64,000 nucleotides of DNA from Amia ocellicauda (lineage: Eukaryota > Chordata > Actinopteri > Amiiformes > Amiidae): NCBI RefSeq assembly GCF_036373705.1, contig NC_089866.1, positions 4,411,001 to 4,475,000 of the forward strand, in the 5' to 3' direction. Numbering within the stretch: the first letter of the stretch is position 1; each line of letters opens with the position of its first letter. A program made the position numbers and the translations under genes. The notes under the pieces were generated by a model that had not been told where the DNA came from, did no database searches, and saw nothing but the letters and a program-made list of their open reading frames with translations. Of the stretch, positions 40,540 through 53,419 are shown one piece after another.

Positions 40540-41196
40540 AATCCACTTGATCTCTGATGCGTCTCCTGCCTTCCTTTCCTACAGATATAATTTAAATACA
40601 ACAGTCCCATAAGACCTGACGAGCTTCCTTTCCCAGGCAAAACACACACCTATTTTATCTGAAATCAAAGGCATGTCTTTAAAAAATAGAATCCACGTGG
40701 GAAACATTTCCATCTTCCAAAACGCTGGATATAAATAATGCAACAATAGTCATCTAATCAAACTTCATTCTGAATGAAGCAGCTGCTTGTGTTTAGTATG
40801 AAGCAGGAAAGACACCGCGTCGTGTGTTTCAAACAGAGCACGTGCGATGACACAAAACTGTCCGTGTCTACAGTGTATTGTCTGATAATTCAAAAGAAAG
40901 GTTTCATTGAAAAGACACTTCCTCGTCCAACTCGCTGTCCCGATACCAGACACCCTTGGGTATTTTTCATTTCATATTTCTCAATATTCAGACTGCGGTT
41001 GAGGTGTGAATGTTTTCTGACACATTTCGCAAGATTTGTTTCTTGGAAGTCACCCTAACAACCCTGTACAAGTACAGTACAGTAATATACTGGCCTCTAC
41101 CCAAATAATAATCATGAGTAATCATTAAGTTTTACGGTCATATTTGAAAGATATATGAAGGCATGTCAATACCAGACTCAATTAATAGTAAATGGG

Positions 41197-41268
41197 TTTA
41201 TTTCCCTTTCCTTTTTACACTTATAAAATGTATTACAGTACAATAGCTTGTATGCAAAATTCTTTATT
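41197..41268 (-). terminator. Candidate NLRC3 poly(A) signals
   Basis: Two minus-strand AATAAA hexamers (41263-41268 and 41197-41202) lie 0.9-1.0 kb past the NLRC3 stop codon. Which is used cannot be told. The 41,269-42,153 stretch would be 3' UTR. Confidence 0.4.
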
Positions 41269-42153
41269 AATCTCTCCTAGGTTTTTTTAAAGTGACGTTT
41301 TCTCTTCGTTGTCCTTCAGTTGTATTTTAGAATCGGAAATAACAGAATTAAATACAACATTATTTACCAACTCAAATGTCAAAAATGAACCCTGATCTAT
41401 AATATACATAGCCCTAGACATGCTATAGAATATGCTGGCAACCGTGCCGAAAAGCCTTGGATGTGGCAGCGCAGCGTAAAATGGACACCTGAGGAATTAA
41501 TACAGCAAGTTATTCAGTTTGGCTGTTATTAAAGCTTTTTTCTCTGTACAACAGCATTGATTTCAAAAGGGAGATAGACCCCCACAACAATACCGATTGT
41601 GAAATTAAATGTAACACTGCAGACTGCCACTGTGCCACTGTTTTTAAATAAAATAAATATATGAAATAAAGACCAACAACAAAAAGACTAAACCTAAATC
41701 AAGGTAACATTTAAAAAGACGCCTTTCACCTACAATTGGCCTGCATCGCGGGGTCCTGTGGTCGAGTCATATGTCAGAATTGTGAACTTTACATTCATAC
41801 ATGTAACGTAAGGTACCGAGGTCTGTGTACCAGTCAAAAATGTTTTCTGTATGCAGCTGGTACTGCCAGGAGACTAGATACGGTCTAGACTCCATCACTG
41901 GCACTCTCTCCATCACTTGGTACCCGTAAACTTCCAGAATCCAAGAGCGAATAAACCCATCCCAGCACACACGAGTCAACAGGATCTTTTGCTTCAGTGG
42001 AGGGTGCGTCTCCTCATTCACCCCAGGTCTTCCGAAACACAGACCAGTGCGCCCGAGGTATCTTCAAGATGGGACACCCATTCGCTCCCGACACAGGCTG
42101 GAGAGCAGAAGACACGTTGGCCGCCTCACAGCGTCTCTCTGGCGTTTCCAGGG

Positions 42154-45100
42154 TCAGATCTCCACCACGCAATCCGGGGAATTGGTTTTGATGGCGTCAG
42201 AGATGACCTTTGCCCCCGACTCCCCGATGCGGTTCCCTTGGAGGCTGCAGGAAACAAACACACACAGACACAAACAAGATTAAAGGGTCGATATGACACT
42301 AAAGCTGAAAAGTGGCTTTAAAATGTCAGTAGCTGTTAGTGGGTTGGAGAGATCAGCCGCCAGCAATAAGTAGGAGTTTATTCATCACAGTGAACTTTGC
42401 TGTAATGGAAAATGTTTAACTTTAGTCCTGATCACATCAGTAACTAAAATGGACGCCCACTCCTGAGCTGATGGACTATATATACCACTCCAGAACTGCC
42501 ATGGACCCGAGTGGCCATTGTAAATGCTTTTGTGCATCGTATCTCTACACCTTCCCTGTTAACCCATCGCTGTTCAGACATTTGCCAACACCTACTTGAT
42601 GTGGGTGAGCTTGTGGTTCCCGGAGAGGGCGTTGGCTATGAAGATGGCTCCATCCATGCCCAGGGAGTTCTCCTGCAGACTGCGGAGATAAGCCCAGAGA
42701 TACGATCAGTCAGTGCAGTGCACCATCACACCCTCTCTGTGTCTTCCATTACACTCTGCATCTGTTCTGTATCACTTCTCAGACCTGACCCCTAGGTTGT
42801 AACCCACTGCTAAAATCCCAGAAGACCAAAGCCATTCTGAGCCTGGACTTCCTGTGACAAAGTTGCACTGTGTGTGTCATGTTTCATCACAATGACAACG
42901 TGGTTTTGCAAGCCTCCATATCTGCATCTGAAAAGCCCATGTGCTGAGCTGAGTTGTTTCTTATCTCTTGTTGGAAGATGGAGGAAGGGAGTCCAGGGCC
43001 TTACTTTAAAATCCTGAGGCTGGTGTTGGCTTTCAGAGCATTGGACATGGCCTTGGCTCCTTCCATCCCAATCGAATTCCCACGCAGGCTGGAAAGATCA
43101 AAGGGGAAACCAAAAAACAACAGGTTTTGGATTTTATAGAACAGAAGAAATTCACAGTACAGGTTCGGTACCACAGTGCGTCAGTTCATGGCCTCAGCAA
43201 AGCAGATGATGGCCCTAATCAACAAGACGAGAAGTGAGATTAACTTTCTTGGTCTTGGCTTAGATAAGGGAGTGATTGATGCAAGGTTTTGTCATTGTTG
43301 TGTCCATGTTCTGCGCATATTTTTCTGGTCTTCTGGTTTAAATATGGGAGGAAGGCCCAGAGTAAGACTTACTCGAGCGTGTGCAGAGTCTGGTTGGTCC
43401 TCAGGCTGTCTGCCAGGGCGATGGCACCAGTCCTGCCCATTGACACTCCCTGCAGACTGGACACGGAGACAGTAGTTACTAAGCACTCCCTGAAGATAAA
43501 CTGATCGATTCTCCTCAAACTAGAAATATCTGCTCACAAACCAAACTGTTTACGACTTGAAAACACAAAACACGACAACAAGCACTCGAGAAAGATATCT
43601 TGAACACTCACTAGAGTTTAGAGAGGGAGTTGTTGGTCTTGAGGGCTCCTGCCAGCGCCACCATCCCCTCGTCCCCAATGGCATTCTCCTGCAGGCTGGG
43701 GACACACACAGGCCAGTTACAAAGCGCATTCAGGACAGACAGCCTCAGAGAAACAAGCTGGATATTAAAGCAGGTGGCCCCACAATGAGGGCTGAAGAAC
43801 CCAGCAATGGGAATCATGATGGGGTACCTACTCCAGACACTGCAGGGTTTTGTTGCTCTGTAGTGCTTGAGCCAGGGCCTTGGCAGCTTTGGACTTGATG
43901 AAATTCCACTGGAGGCTTAAAGAAAGAAACGCCGTCACATTGAGACAGTAACCGATAGTCCCCTTTAATAGGACAGCTCCTGTTCCCACTTTAGCACGAC
44001 CGAGGCACGGACAAAATCCTCTAAGAGCCCGTCACGATGATATTCATAGTAGGAACAAAAAACAATAAAAACACAGCATCCTCAAATCGGATGAGAAATA
44101 TTTTCTACATTCCAAAATCCTAACTTCCAGTCTTCTAGTGTTCGTCCCCTGGGCTCTGAATTACATAACTGGGCTAATGATTGGATTGACTACAGCCCTG
44201 TAGGCGCTTGTCAGCTCTTCACATGATTTGAGGAGCCCTTCAACCCCGCGGAGCCGAGTGGACTGCTATGCTCGACGGACACTTACTGCAGGGACAGGAG
44301 AGCACAGTTCACCTTGACAGCCGCCGCGATGGCCTTCGCGCCCTCGTCATGAAGGAGGTTCGCTGTCAGGCTGAGAGGACAGACGGACCATTATAGGCAG
44401 GAATAAACATGAATCAAAACAACAACACTCACAGTGATTCAAGTTGAGGCTTGTCAGGTTCCAGTTCAAACATTCAGAATGAAAAAAAAAAAATATATAT
44501 ATATATATTACTTGTTGCATAATCATATATATATATATATATATATATATGATTATGCAACAAGTAAACTCAGTATTAAGTTCATGAGCTGTGCACACAG
44601 ACGGCAGGGACAGCCCCACTGACAGCTCTGGTGTGAAGTCACACTCACTCCAGGTTTTTCAGTGTGTTGTTTTCTCGTAGTGCGTTGGCAATCTCCTTCG
44701 CTCCCTCCACCCCAATAGAGTTCTCCCGAAGGCTGAAAGACAAAACAGAGGATTGGGTGGGTTGGTTTGTCCCATGGTTCTTGCAGTTCTATGTGTTTTT
44801 AGCATGCCAATTGACCTCAGGGTCTTATTGACGGCTCATTCCAGTGACAGCAACCCCTGCTATAAGCTGACAAAGCCTCCTACATTTGGTCTTTTCCTTA
44901 ACATGGGGTGGGCTTTTCAAACTGCACTTACATAGGCTCCCGGTGTCTTTAATACCTCTGCCAGTTCCTCTGAAATAAAATGCATTACCCTATTGGAAAC
45001 ATAAACATTTCTCTAACACACAAAAACAACATGTTGGGCGCTCATAACCGGAGAGTGATGCCAACCACAGCCCCTTCCCTCGTGCCACGGCGTGAAGAAG

Positions 45101-48100
45101 GAGACCAGTGTGGAAACCACAACATGACGCAGTCAGGCACACCGCCACAATGAGAGAGAACAGCGAGGAGCAGAGACAGTGTTTAGGCTTCAGCTGGGCA
45201 GAGAGTCTGGGCACACTCACTTCAGGGTGATGAGTCCTCGGTTGTGTTTGAGCGCGTGTGTCAGCGCTGTGACCCCCTTGTTGCTAATGGAGTTACTCCG
45301 GAGGCTGTAACAAAGGATAGGGACAGTTAACAAGGCCTGTTCTCATATGACTATTCTATATTGGTGACACGCCTGACTGCTCGGGTAGAATATTCAATTT
45401 GGGGTAACCCATCAGAGAACCACATGCTCTCCCCCGATGAACATTATAAAGAGACACTGAAGACGTCTTTCCCAACGTTCAGTTCTGAAGCAGTACTTCT
45501 CTAGAGAGCGGGCTTGCAAACCTGCATCACACACAAAATTGCAAACCTGCATCACACACTTAACCTGTTGTCAGCACTTTTTGTCATTTCATGAGTTATG
45601 ATGCGGCAACAAAATGCATAATGGCAAGAAAAACAAAAGAAAGTATTAATAGGAGAGTACAGTTGAATGCGGAATCCCCAGCTTAGAATGAAAAGAGACC
45701 AACAATATAATCAGGACTCACTGAAGAGTGACCAGGCTGTGGTTTTCTGTCAGGGCCTGGGCCAGAGCCGAAGCCCCCTTGTCACCCAATTGGTTGCCAG
45801 AAAGCCTGAAGAAAAAAGACAGGAAACCGCCCAGCCAGACAAGTTAGACATATGAACAGGAAGGTAAGAGGTTGTGACACACTTAGTGAAGGCTAAAATA
45901 AGATACACAGTTCTAACTGTTGATTGCAACCATTAAAATGCCACTGCACCTCAATTTGCTACCTTTCTATTAAGACATTTATAATAATTATAGCTTTGTG
46001 AAAAGCCAATAATCACATCAGAGCTTTTAAAGGAGACTGAAGATCCCTCTCTCCATGCTACAATTGTCTTGCTGTGCATAAGCTCAGAGTGGTCTGAGCT
46101 TATATACTGTTTTCATCTGATTGGCTAAGTATTCTGGGTGGCTGTCCCTGATTGGTTCGTTCTCTCACATGAGTTCTTTCAGACTCCGGTTCTTCCTCAG
46201 GGAATCTGCAATCCGCCTGGCTCCCTCTGCACCAATGGAGTTCTTCTGCAGGCTGACAGGGGGACACAGACAAACATCAGAGGCAGTGACACGCAACGCC
46301 TCTTTCACATCAGAGTCCTCAAACTCAAACCTGACTGCACTTGGTCTGGTCCCCTGGAGCGTATCATTTTTATTCATAGACGGTTTGAGAGGACAGGCCC
46401 GGACACCAGTAGACTAAGAACAGGTAAGAACAGCTGGCTGAAGTACAGGCAGAGAGGCAAACCGAGCGGCAAGCAGCAACACACTGCTTCTAAACACCAG
46501 AGTTACTCTGGGCAGAAAGTCTGGAGGATACTCACAGAATCATGAGCAGCTTGCGATTGGTCTGCAGGATCTCTGCGATGGCCTTGGCCCCCTCGTCTCC
46601 GATGCAGTTGTTCTGGAGGCTGTAAGAGGAACCAGGTGAGGGAAAGAGCCAGTAATCTGTGTCTCACATATTGGACCTTGAAAACCACATGGAAACTGTG
46701 AGAATGCACACTTTGGCCGTCTTTAATTTTAAAGGGCAAAAGTTATTATTGGACTGAACCGAACTGAAAACTACATTCCTGTTATTCTCACCTGAGAAAC
46801 ACCAGGCCTTGATTAATCTTCAGCGCTTCTGCCATGGCCTTGGCTCCCTTGGGCCCGATGCTGTTGCTGCGGAGACTGCATACAAATCACAGAGGGACAG
46901 AGGTGGAATGAGAAGAACCTTAATGACGTCTAGCTTGCTTATGTAAGTCCTACTGCATTCATTTATTCCAGAGACATTGCAAACCTTCTCCTGCAGTAGC
47001 AATTGTTATCGCAGTTCTTTCACTGCAGTCACAGAATCTTAAAACATAAATCTCATTGCATATTCCCGACCACACACTATAAATGGCATATACAGACGGG
47101 TGAAAAATTAAAGGAAAAAACAACACAGTGTCTTGGTAAGGTTTTGGGCCACCACAAGCCACCAGAACAGCTTCAATGCTCTTGGCACAGATTCTACGAG
47201 TCTCTGGATTCCACTGGAGGGATGGACACCATTCTTCCAAAAGATATTCCCTCATTTGGGGTTTTGATGATGGTGGTGGAGAATGCTGTCTAACACGTCC
47301 ATCCAGAATCTCCCATAGGTGTTCAATTGGGTTGAGATCTAGTGACTGTGAAGGCCATAGCATATGATTCACATAATTTTCATACTCATCACACCATTCA
47401 GTGACCCTCGTGCCCTGTGGATGGGGGCATTGTCATCCTGGAAGAGACCACTGCCATCAGGATAGAAATGTGTCACCATAGAATAAAGGTGATCACTCAG
47501 AATAACAGAATAATGTCATGATTTGCTGAGACCCTTCCCTCTGAGGGGACAAGTGGACCCAAACCATGCCAGGAAAATTTCCCCCCCAGCATAACAGAGC
47601 CTCCGGACCCCCTCACTGTAGGGGTCCAGCAGTCAAGCCTGTACCGTTCTCTTGGTGTTGCCGGACATGCACTCGCCCACTTGTCGAGAATATGGTGAAG
47701 GAGCAGGCCTACACAGACAGTGCTGTGCTTGAGTCTCGAGGTCCTCATCTACCAAGGACACTTCAAGACCAGTGCTTTTTTGTTTGTCCACCAACTACTT
47801 TTCCTGCCAGAATAACATGTTCTGTACTTACTCTAGAGCTGTGAGGGTCCTGTTGACCATGAGGGATCTGCTGATGGCCTTGGCTCCTTTGTTACTGATG
47901 GCATTCTCCGCCAGACTGGGGGGGTCAAAGCACATGAGCATCAGTTAGCAACTTTCTAGGAGGCATAATAAATAGCCCAATAAAAGCTTACCTATATACT
48001 ATTCTTCTAGCTCAATGGAAATGTGTGTTTTACCATCAGCATGTTGAAAATGAACCCATCCTGGTATATTGGGTCTTTAAGTATGTTTTTTAGGAAGATG

Positions 48101-51100
48101 TGTTGTGTGCTAATTCAGCAGGACACATGCACATGATACACAGGGTAATAAGAGGTGTTTGGTGACATCTGGGTGACTCAAACACAAGCGAACAGACCAA
48201 GAACTTGTGTCATTGAAATGATTAAACTATTACAAAGCAAAAAGCTACAGCTGCTTTTTTTTTTCTTACTTTGTTTTTAGAACATGAAAGAGCTGGTTGT
48301 AACAATAGCCTGTACTGGAACTGACAGGAAGTATTCAACTACCACCCAGATGGAAAAATAGATCTCTGCATAAGCACTTCAGTATTGGAGGTGGGTGGCA
48401 GTGTTTACAACATCGAGGTTAATGTTTCTATGGCATTGTTTCATTATTAGGTGAGGTTTAAAGACCCTTTAATACAGGGCAGCGAGCGACCTTGAAGGTG
48501 GGTGACAATCACTGGCTCCAGCAGAGTGCAAAGAAGCACTACAGTTAGATTATAGTCATATACTAGTCATAGATTCACACAGAAGAACAAACAGCTCTTT
48601 CGCAAAGGCAGAGAAAAAACAATCTAACTGAGGCATTTGGTTTTGATATTACTCAGTGTATAAAATGACTGGCTATTCCTTCACACTGCTCTTCTAATGA
48701 GCTGTGGAGAAAACAACAGCAAGCAGAGATAATTGTTTGAGCTTAATGCCACAGCCTGCAGATAATTCACCTGTATTTTAGCTTTAATTAACTGGGTCAT
48801 TATTTCATTTTTTGGTGTATACCTCATTAAGAGAGCAGAGGTTTATTGTTATTATTTTTAATGGCTTTTTACAAAGCCTAGCTGGACTAAAAGCTTGCGG
48901 ATGTTTATAGATGGACATATAATTATTATTCAGACACAAAAACGCAGAGGGTAAATTATGTATGCTATAGATAGACTAGGAAAAGGATACACATTGCTTA
49001 CATTTTCTTAACCCAAATGCCCCACTGTAAGCTCACTATAACCTTTACTCAGAAGATGTGCAATTGCCATGCTTGTAGGTAAAAATCTGTTTAGGTCCAA
49101 TATCTTCAGGAATTCCTCACAGTAAGCAAACACAAGACATAGACGATGAAGTCAGACCTGATCTTCTGAAGGTGACAATCCTTGGCACTCAGCAAGCTGC
49201 CCAGTAGTTCCATAACATCATCCTTAAAGTTGTTGTTCTCCAGTCTGTGAAAGGCACAGAAAGAGATTACCACTTGAAGAGGACCCGCCTTAGCATTCAG
49301 ACCTTTTACAAAAATTAAATCCTTACTGCTTCTTCCTGCTGACATTTCATCCCTGTTTAATTTGCACTCATCTACTCACTGCTCAGAGACAGCCAACCTC
49401 TCTTTGAGTACGACCACACTGCCCCCCCAGTCCCACGCTGGGTTTACCTGAGGTTGCTGCAGTAGAGCAGCTGTGGCAACAGGCTCTTGACGATGCTGTA
49501 GTTCAGGCAGTTGGAGAGGTTGGTCTCCTCCGCACACTCCTCAGACACCTGCAGCAGATAGGCCAGCACCGAGCAGTTCACCGAGTTGAGCTTGCCTGCA
49601 AGGTTGCCGTTCCGGAGCGACTCCTCCACGGTCCGTGCCAGCTCGGTGTGCTGCAGCTCCTGAAGACAGTGCACCACGTTCACCGACCGCAGCGAGACGG
49701 TGCAGCCCGAGCTCAGGCTGCTCTGCAGTAAGGAGATGGCGGGGCCTCTGTAGCCATTGTGCTCATCTCTGGCCAGCAACAGAAGCCCCGATAGTGGCTT
49801 GATCACCTGCGGAGACAACAGGCCTGAGAGGAAGCGGACAAAGATGTCCAGTTGACCATCCTCAGCCTGCTGCGACCTTTGGAGGGCATTCTTGAAGTGA
49901 TTCTGGAAGCCAATCTTAGGCCAGGACATCCCACTCTCTGTAAAAAGGTCAAATATGGCCCGCTTGGAGGCTGTGTAGTAATAGGTGGCGGCCAGATATT
50001 CCTGGAGAGTGAGGTGGGCAAAGTAATAGACAGTGCATACGGGGGAGTCCTCTTTGACCAGTATGCGGCTGCAGAGGCTGCCTTGGAGGGAGGGCAGGTC
50101 AATCCCATAGGCCTTCATGTCCTGTTCATAAAATGTGTACTTTCTCTTGATCAACCCGTAAAAGGCCAACCTCCCCAGGCTGCCCATCAGTTTCCGGCTG
50201 CTTCCACTCACTTGCTCTATCTTCAGGGGTTCCTTGTCCTTGGAATCCCCTTCCACCATCATCTTAAAAAAGTAAGAGTAGAGCTCTGTCCAGGTCCTGG
50301 GCAACGCATCCTGTGAGCCATTCCTTATAAAGTACCCAAGAGTGGAAGCTACGATCCAGCAAACACAGGGCACATAGGACATGACCAGGAAGATTTTGTT
50401 GGAGCTCAGGTGGGACAACACCTGGGAGGCCACATCACCTTCCTGGAACATCTGACGCAAGAAATCCTGGATGTCTTTGGGCCCAAAACCCTGGATTTCA
50501 GTCATCCTGTCCACCAGCCCCCCAGGGATCTGTGCAGCTACAGTGGGCCTAGAAGTCACCCAGACAGAGGCCTCAGGGAACAGGTTACCCCTGATGATGT
50601 TAGTGATGAGGCTGTCCGTGGGCACCTCCTTTTTGGGGTCTGTACAGGAAACTGTATCTGAGAAGTCCAGAGGCCACTTGAATTCGTCTAACCCGTCGAA
50701 TATCAGGAGGACACGGGTGGTGCCATTGAAGACGTGGCTCATCTCTGCGATGTGGGGGAAGACCAGCTTCACCAGCCGCTCTGCGGACAGTTTCTCGTAG
50801 GCGTTGAGCTCCCAGAAGGTGAATGGGAACACAAAGCTCACGTCCTGGTAGATCTCTCCTTTGGCCCAGCGGTGGATGAAGTGTCTGACCAAAGTGCTCT
50901 TCCCAATGCCGGCCACCCCAACCGTCAGCAGGATGCGAGGGGGCATGCTGACCCTGGTGAGGGGCAGTAAGAGTTTATCCAGGGCCAGCTGCCTGGCGTT
51001 GTGTCTCCCTGTGCCTTTGGTGGCCTCAACCTGCATGACATCATGTTCCTTCTGCTGGAGGTCCGAGAGTCCCTCCACCAGCAGGAGGTTGTTAATGCTC

Positions 51101-52044
51101 TCCAGGGACGACCTGCCTGGCTGCAGCCCCAGCTCCAACCAGGCTCCATAGCGGCTCTGCAGTATCTCCACGTGTTTTTGCACCATCGGGTCTACACACA
51201 AGGAGAAGACATACTTAGACTACATTTTTTTTTTTTTTTAGAAAAACACTGAAAAGTATTCCCCTTTCCTCTGCAAGACTGGTGGGACTTAAAACACATG
51301 ACAAGATCAGCACACAGACAGGCAGTATAGACTATGCAGCTGCATTTTGAGTAGTTCATTAACAAAAATACTTGCAGGCGTGAGCATTTTTCAGAGAGCT
51401 TGAGATGAAAGGAAAACGAGAGAAACAGTAGGTAGTTGCCACCCCCCACAGGTTTGCCAGTGGCAAGGCTTAAAGACACGCAAAGGCTTTTTTTCCCACT
51501 GTGGCAAAACTGTCCATCTGATCTTCTGTGCAGCTGGCAGGTTTCCCATTGTAGAAACTCATGCTTTGGGAGTTTACCCCTTCTATGCTAAAAGGGGACT
51601 AATTAAAACATATCTTCTTTTGACTACCCCATACGAATAGATACATGGACCTCCACAGACTCCTGTGAGAGAGCACCACTCACCGTACAGCGTGATGAGG
51701 AGGTAGAGCTGCGAGTTCGTGGTCTCGATGAAGGCCTGCAGTGACTCGGAGCCCTGGGTGCCCTTCGCTGCCAAGATGTCGATGACAGTGCGGACCTTCT
51801 CAGACAGGAGCCCCGCTGCCTGGATCTGATTGGCCTCGTCCCTGCTCAGCAGCTCCACCTTCCTCATGTGACTCACGATGTTCTCCAGGAAGGGGCCCGA
51901 GATGGACCTCACAAGTTGCTTCCGGTATCTGTGTATCCAAACACCTGGGGGTGGAAAACACAGCCAGGGTTAGGGTTGACACCAGCAGGGTGAAAAGATC
52001 CCATTTTAAATAAGAACAAATTCACATCTACCTTCCATTTTCAT
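42154..52044 (-). CDS. nlrc3: NLRC3, complete gene (CARD-like, NACHT, LRR)
   Basis: A cytosolic NOD-like receptor; in mammals NLRC3 dampens TLR, STING and T-cell signalling. I assembled 18 coding exons (3,288 nt, 1,095 aa; human 1,065): start exon 52032-52044 (MKME), CARD-like exon 51684-51944, NACHT exon 49448-51191, then 15 LRR exons. Walker A is GVAGIGKST (about residues 183-191) and Walker B FDGLDEF (about 256-262). The end [20 protein letters not shown] is close to the human C-terminus, and EIPVDHL-type and [11 protein letters not shown] segments support orthology rather than the expanded fish NLR-C class. No B30.2 or FISNA exon was seen. The start codon sits in a 13-nt coding piece just before a splice donor; further 5' non-coding exons may exist upstream. 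Confidence 0.95.
44508..44567. repeat. Perfect 60-bp palindrome with AT-repeat centre
   Basis: Left arm ttacttgttgcataatc (44508-44524) and its exact reverse complement (44551-44567) flank 26 bp of AT repeat, itself self-complementary, so all 60 bp can pair. It lies in an NLRC3 intron between LRR exons, just after another AT run (44493-44507). Confidence 0.95.
45516..45560. repeat. Short direct duplication, 25-bp period
   Basis: gcaaacctgcatcacacac occurs at 45516-45534 and again at 45541-45559 in an NLRC3 intron. Confidence 0.85.
47093..47770 (-). mobile_element. Tc1/mariner transposase remnant in an NLRC3 intron
   Basis: Minus-sense fragments encode transposase pieces: a middle part with [20 protein letters not shown] (about 47540-47600) and a C-terminal part with [20 protein letters not shown] then [17 protein letters not shown] (about 47170-47350). 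Frames are broken between them. The left end near 47093 (cagacgggtgaaaaattaaa) may be the element edge; the right border is not clear. It is in the same orientation as NLRC3, between the LRR exons at 46792-46875 and 47832-47915. Confidence 0.8.
49448..51191 (-). other. nlrc3: NLRC3 exon 3: NACHT and associated helical domains
   Basis: One 1,744-nt exon encodes about 581 residues: linker ([16 protein letters not shown]), Walker A GIGKST, Walker [11 protein letters not shown], the sensor-like VWVTSRP, then winged-helix and helical regions ([52 protein letters not shown]). It ends [12 protein letters not shown] at the first LRR junction. Open frames on the plus strand here are shadows. Confidence 0.96.
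51684..51944 (-). other. nlrc3: NLRC3 exon 2: CARD-like domain
   Basis: It encodes 86 residues. The segment from [20 protein letters not shown] through [20 protein letters not shown] to [16 protein letters not shown] has the helix spacing and hydrophobic pattern of a CARD (ILxxDEA-like turn, LLxxL ends). The human NLRC3 N-terminus has only a degenerate version. Domain call rests on pattern recognition. Confidence 0.75.
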
Positions 52045-53419
52045 CTTTGTCTGCGGATGGGAGGCGTCACACTGCAGCTCTGGGGAACAGCCGTGTTTCC
52101 ATGTTCTCTCAGCACCGTAATACAGATCAAATGTCTCCAAGGTATATATGTCACAAGTCCACTCTTAGCCTTTCTCCATTGCTCTGCAAACAAGCACACA
52201 ACATCCGTTTATAATCAGACAACTTTTGCGTGTCTTCAAAGGTGATCCTGCTCACACGATGTGAAACTGTCTGCTGCCCGAATGGAACACATTCTTATCA
52301 GATTTTAAACCATTACAGAAATTGAATTGACATTGACAATTGAGAATACTTAATGTGCGGCAATGCGTTACAATGAAGAGTAGGCTTGATTTTGAAAAGA
52401 CCTTCTTCTTCAATATCAGTTCAACCCTTTTTTGCAAAAGAGGGATTTATTTTACAATTCTACCAGTACTTTTTACAAGTCTAATTTAATTGGCTTCTGT
52501 CACATCAGTGGAAGATCATTAATTAGGAGATCACTATAAGCAGTGCATTTAAATGACACATTCAGATCATTAATCCAATTGTGTTCCTTATTCTATTAGT
52601 GAGATTCTTCGATCCATTTCTGTAGAAAGAGGAATAAATGTTAAAATAACTGTGTCAAGTCTTACAGATGCCTCACACTGACTAATAGGCATGTGTCAGT
52701 TTACACAAGACAACTATAGAGAAGATAAGCAAATGCAATCCTTTATTTTGCCCTATAATGTCTTCTAATCACCAGCTTTCAGACTAAATGGGGCCGTGTT
52801 CCCTAGTTCTAATGAGAATATATTGCATGCATTTCAACTTGTCTCTAAATGTTGAGCAATGAAGATTCACAGTCTAGAAGAATCCTAAAGCGGCCACAGT
52901 GAAAACAGCTGACGCACAAACTACTGTTCTTAGACAGTTATCTCCACCTAATCACTCATATCAATGCACTGACATTCGGCAGCAACATCTACAGCTTATC
53001 GGTGAAGTAAAGGAGGCTATGGGACCACACTGAGATGGGCTGTGCAGTGTCTGCTTCCTACAGTGACAGTTGTCTGGTCATACTTTGCAAACAGAGGGGC
53101 TGCTGCTGCAGTAAACTGCTGCGAAAAAACCCCAAACCCACAAGTTGTAGCAGAAAGTGCAGATGCTACGTCACCTGGGCCCCTTCCATTGCATAAATAT
53201 AATGGGTTTATTTAGTTTCTATGGTAATGGGACAGCGCACAGCTGGAGGTCTTTTTTTGCAGCATGTCTTCAAATAAAGTTAAAATTAGGCATCTGATTA
53301 ACCAGTTAGAGCGGCCACAACTGGGGGCTGCTGCAAGGTCCATTACGGACACAAATGGAAAAAGAGCTTGATGCCGCTGCTTCTTTGTGAAAGTGTTAAA
53401 TTTGATCCGAGAACTTATA
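52045..53419. other. NLRC3 upstream non-coding stretch
   Basis: It probably holds NLRC3 5' UTR next to the start exon. I see no other gene or repeat that I can name. Confidence 0.5.

Larger units (their letters stand above)
42154..49244 (-). other. nlrc3: NLRC3 LRR exon array (15 exons)
   Basis: Exons: 49158-49244 (87 nt), then 13 of exactly 84 nt: 47832-47915, 46792-46875, 46536-46619, 46169-46252, 45722-45805, 45221-45304, 44649-44732, 44287-44370, 43832-43915, 43612-43695, 43373-43456, 43005-43088, 42596-42679. The last is 42154-42244. Each 84-nt exon is one 28-residue ribonuclease-inhibitor-type LRR starting at the same codon phase (1 + 27 codons + 2). Typical motifs: [60 protein letters not shown]. 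Confidence 0.96.

Noticed and set aside
49852-51252. Plus-strand open frames opposite the NACHT exon
   Set aside because: They are antisense shadows of a large coding exon with no independent similarity.
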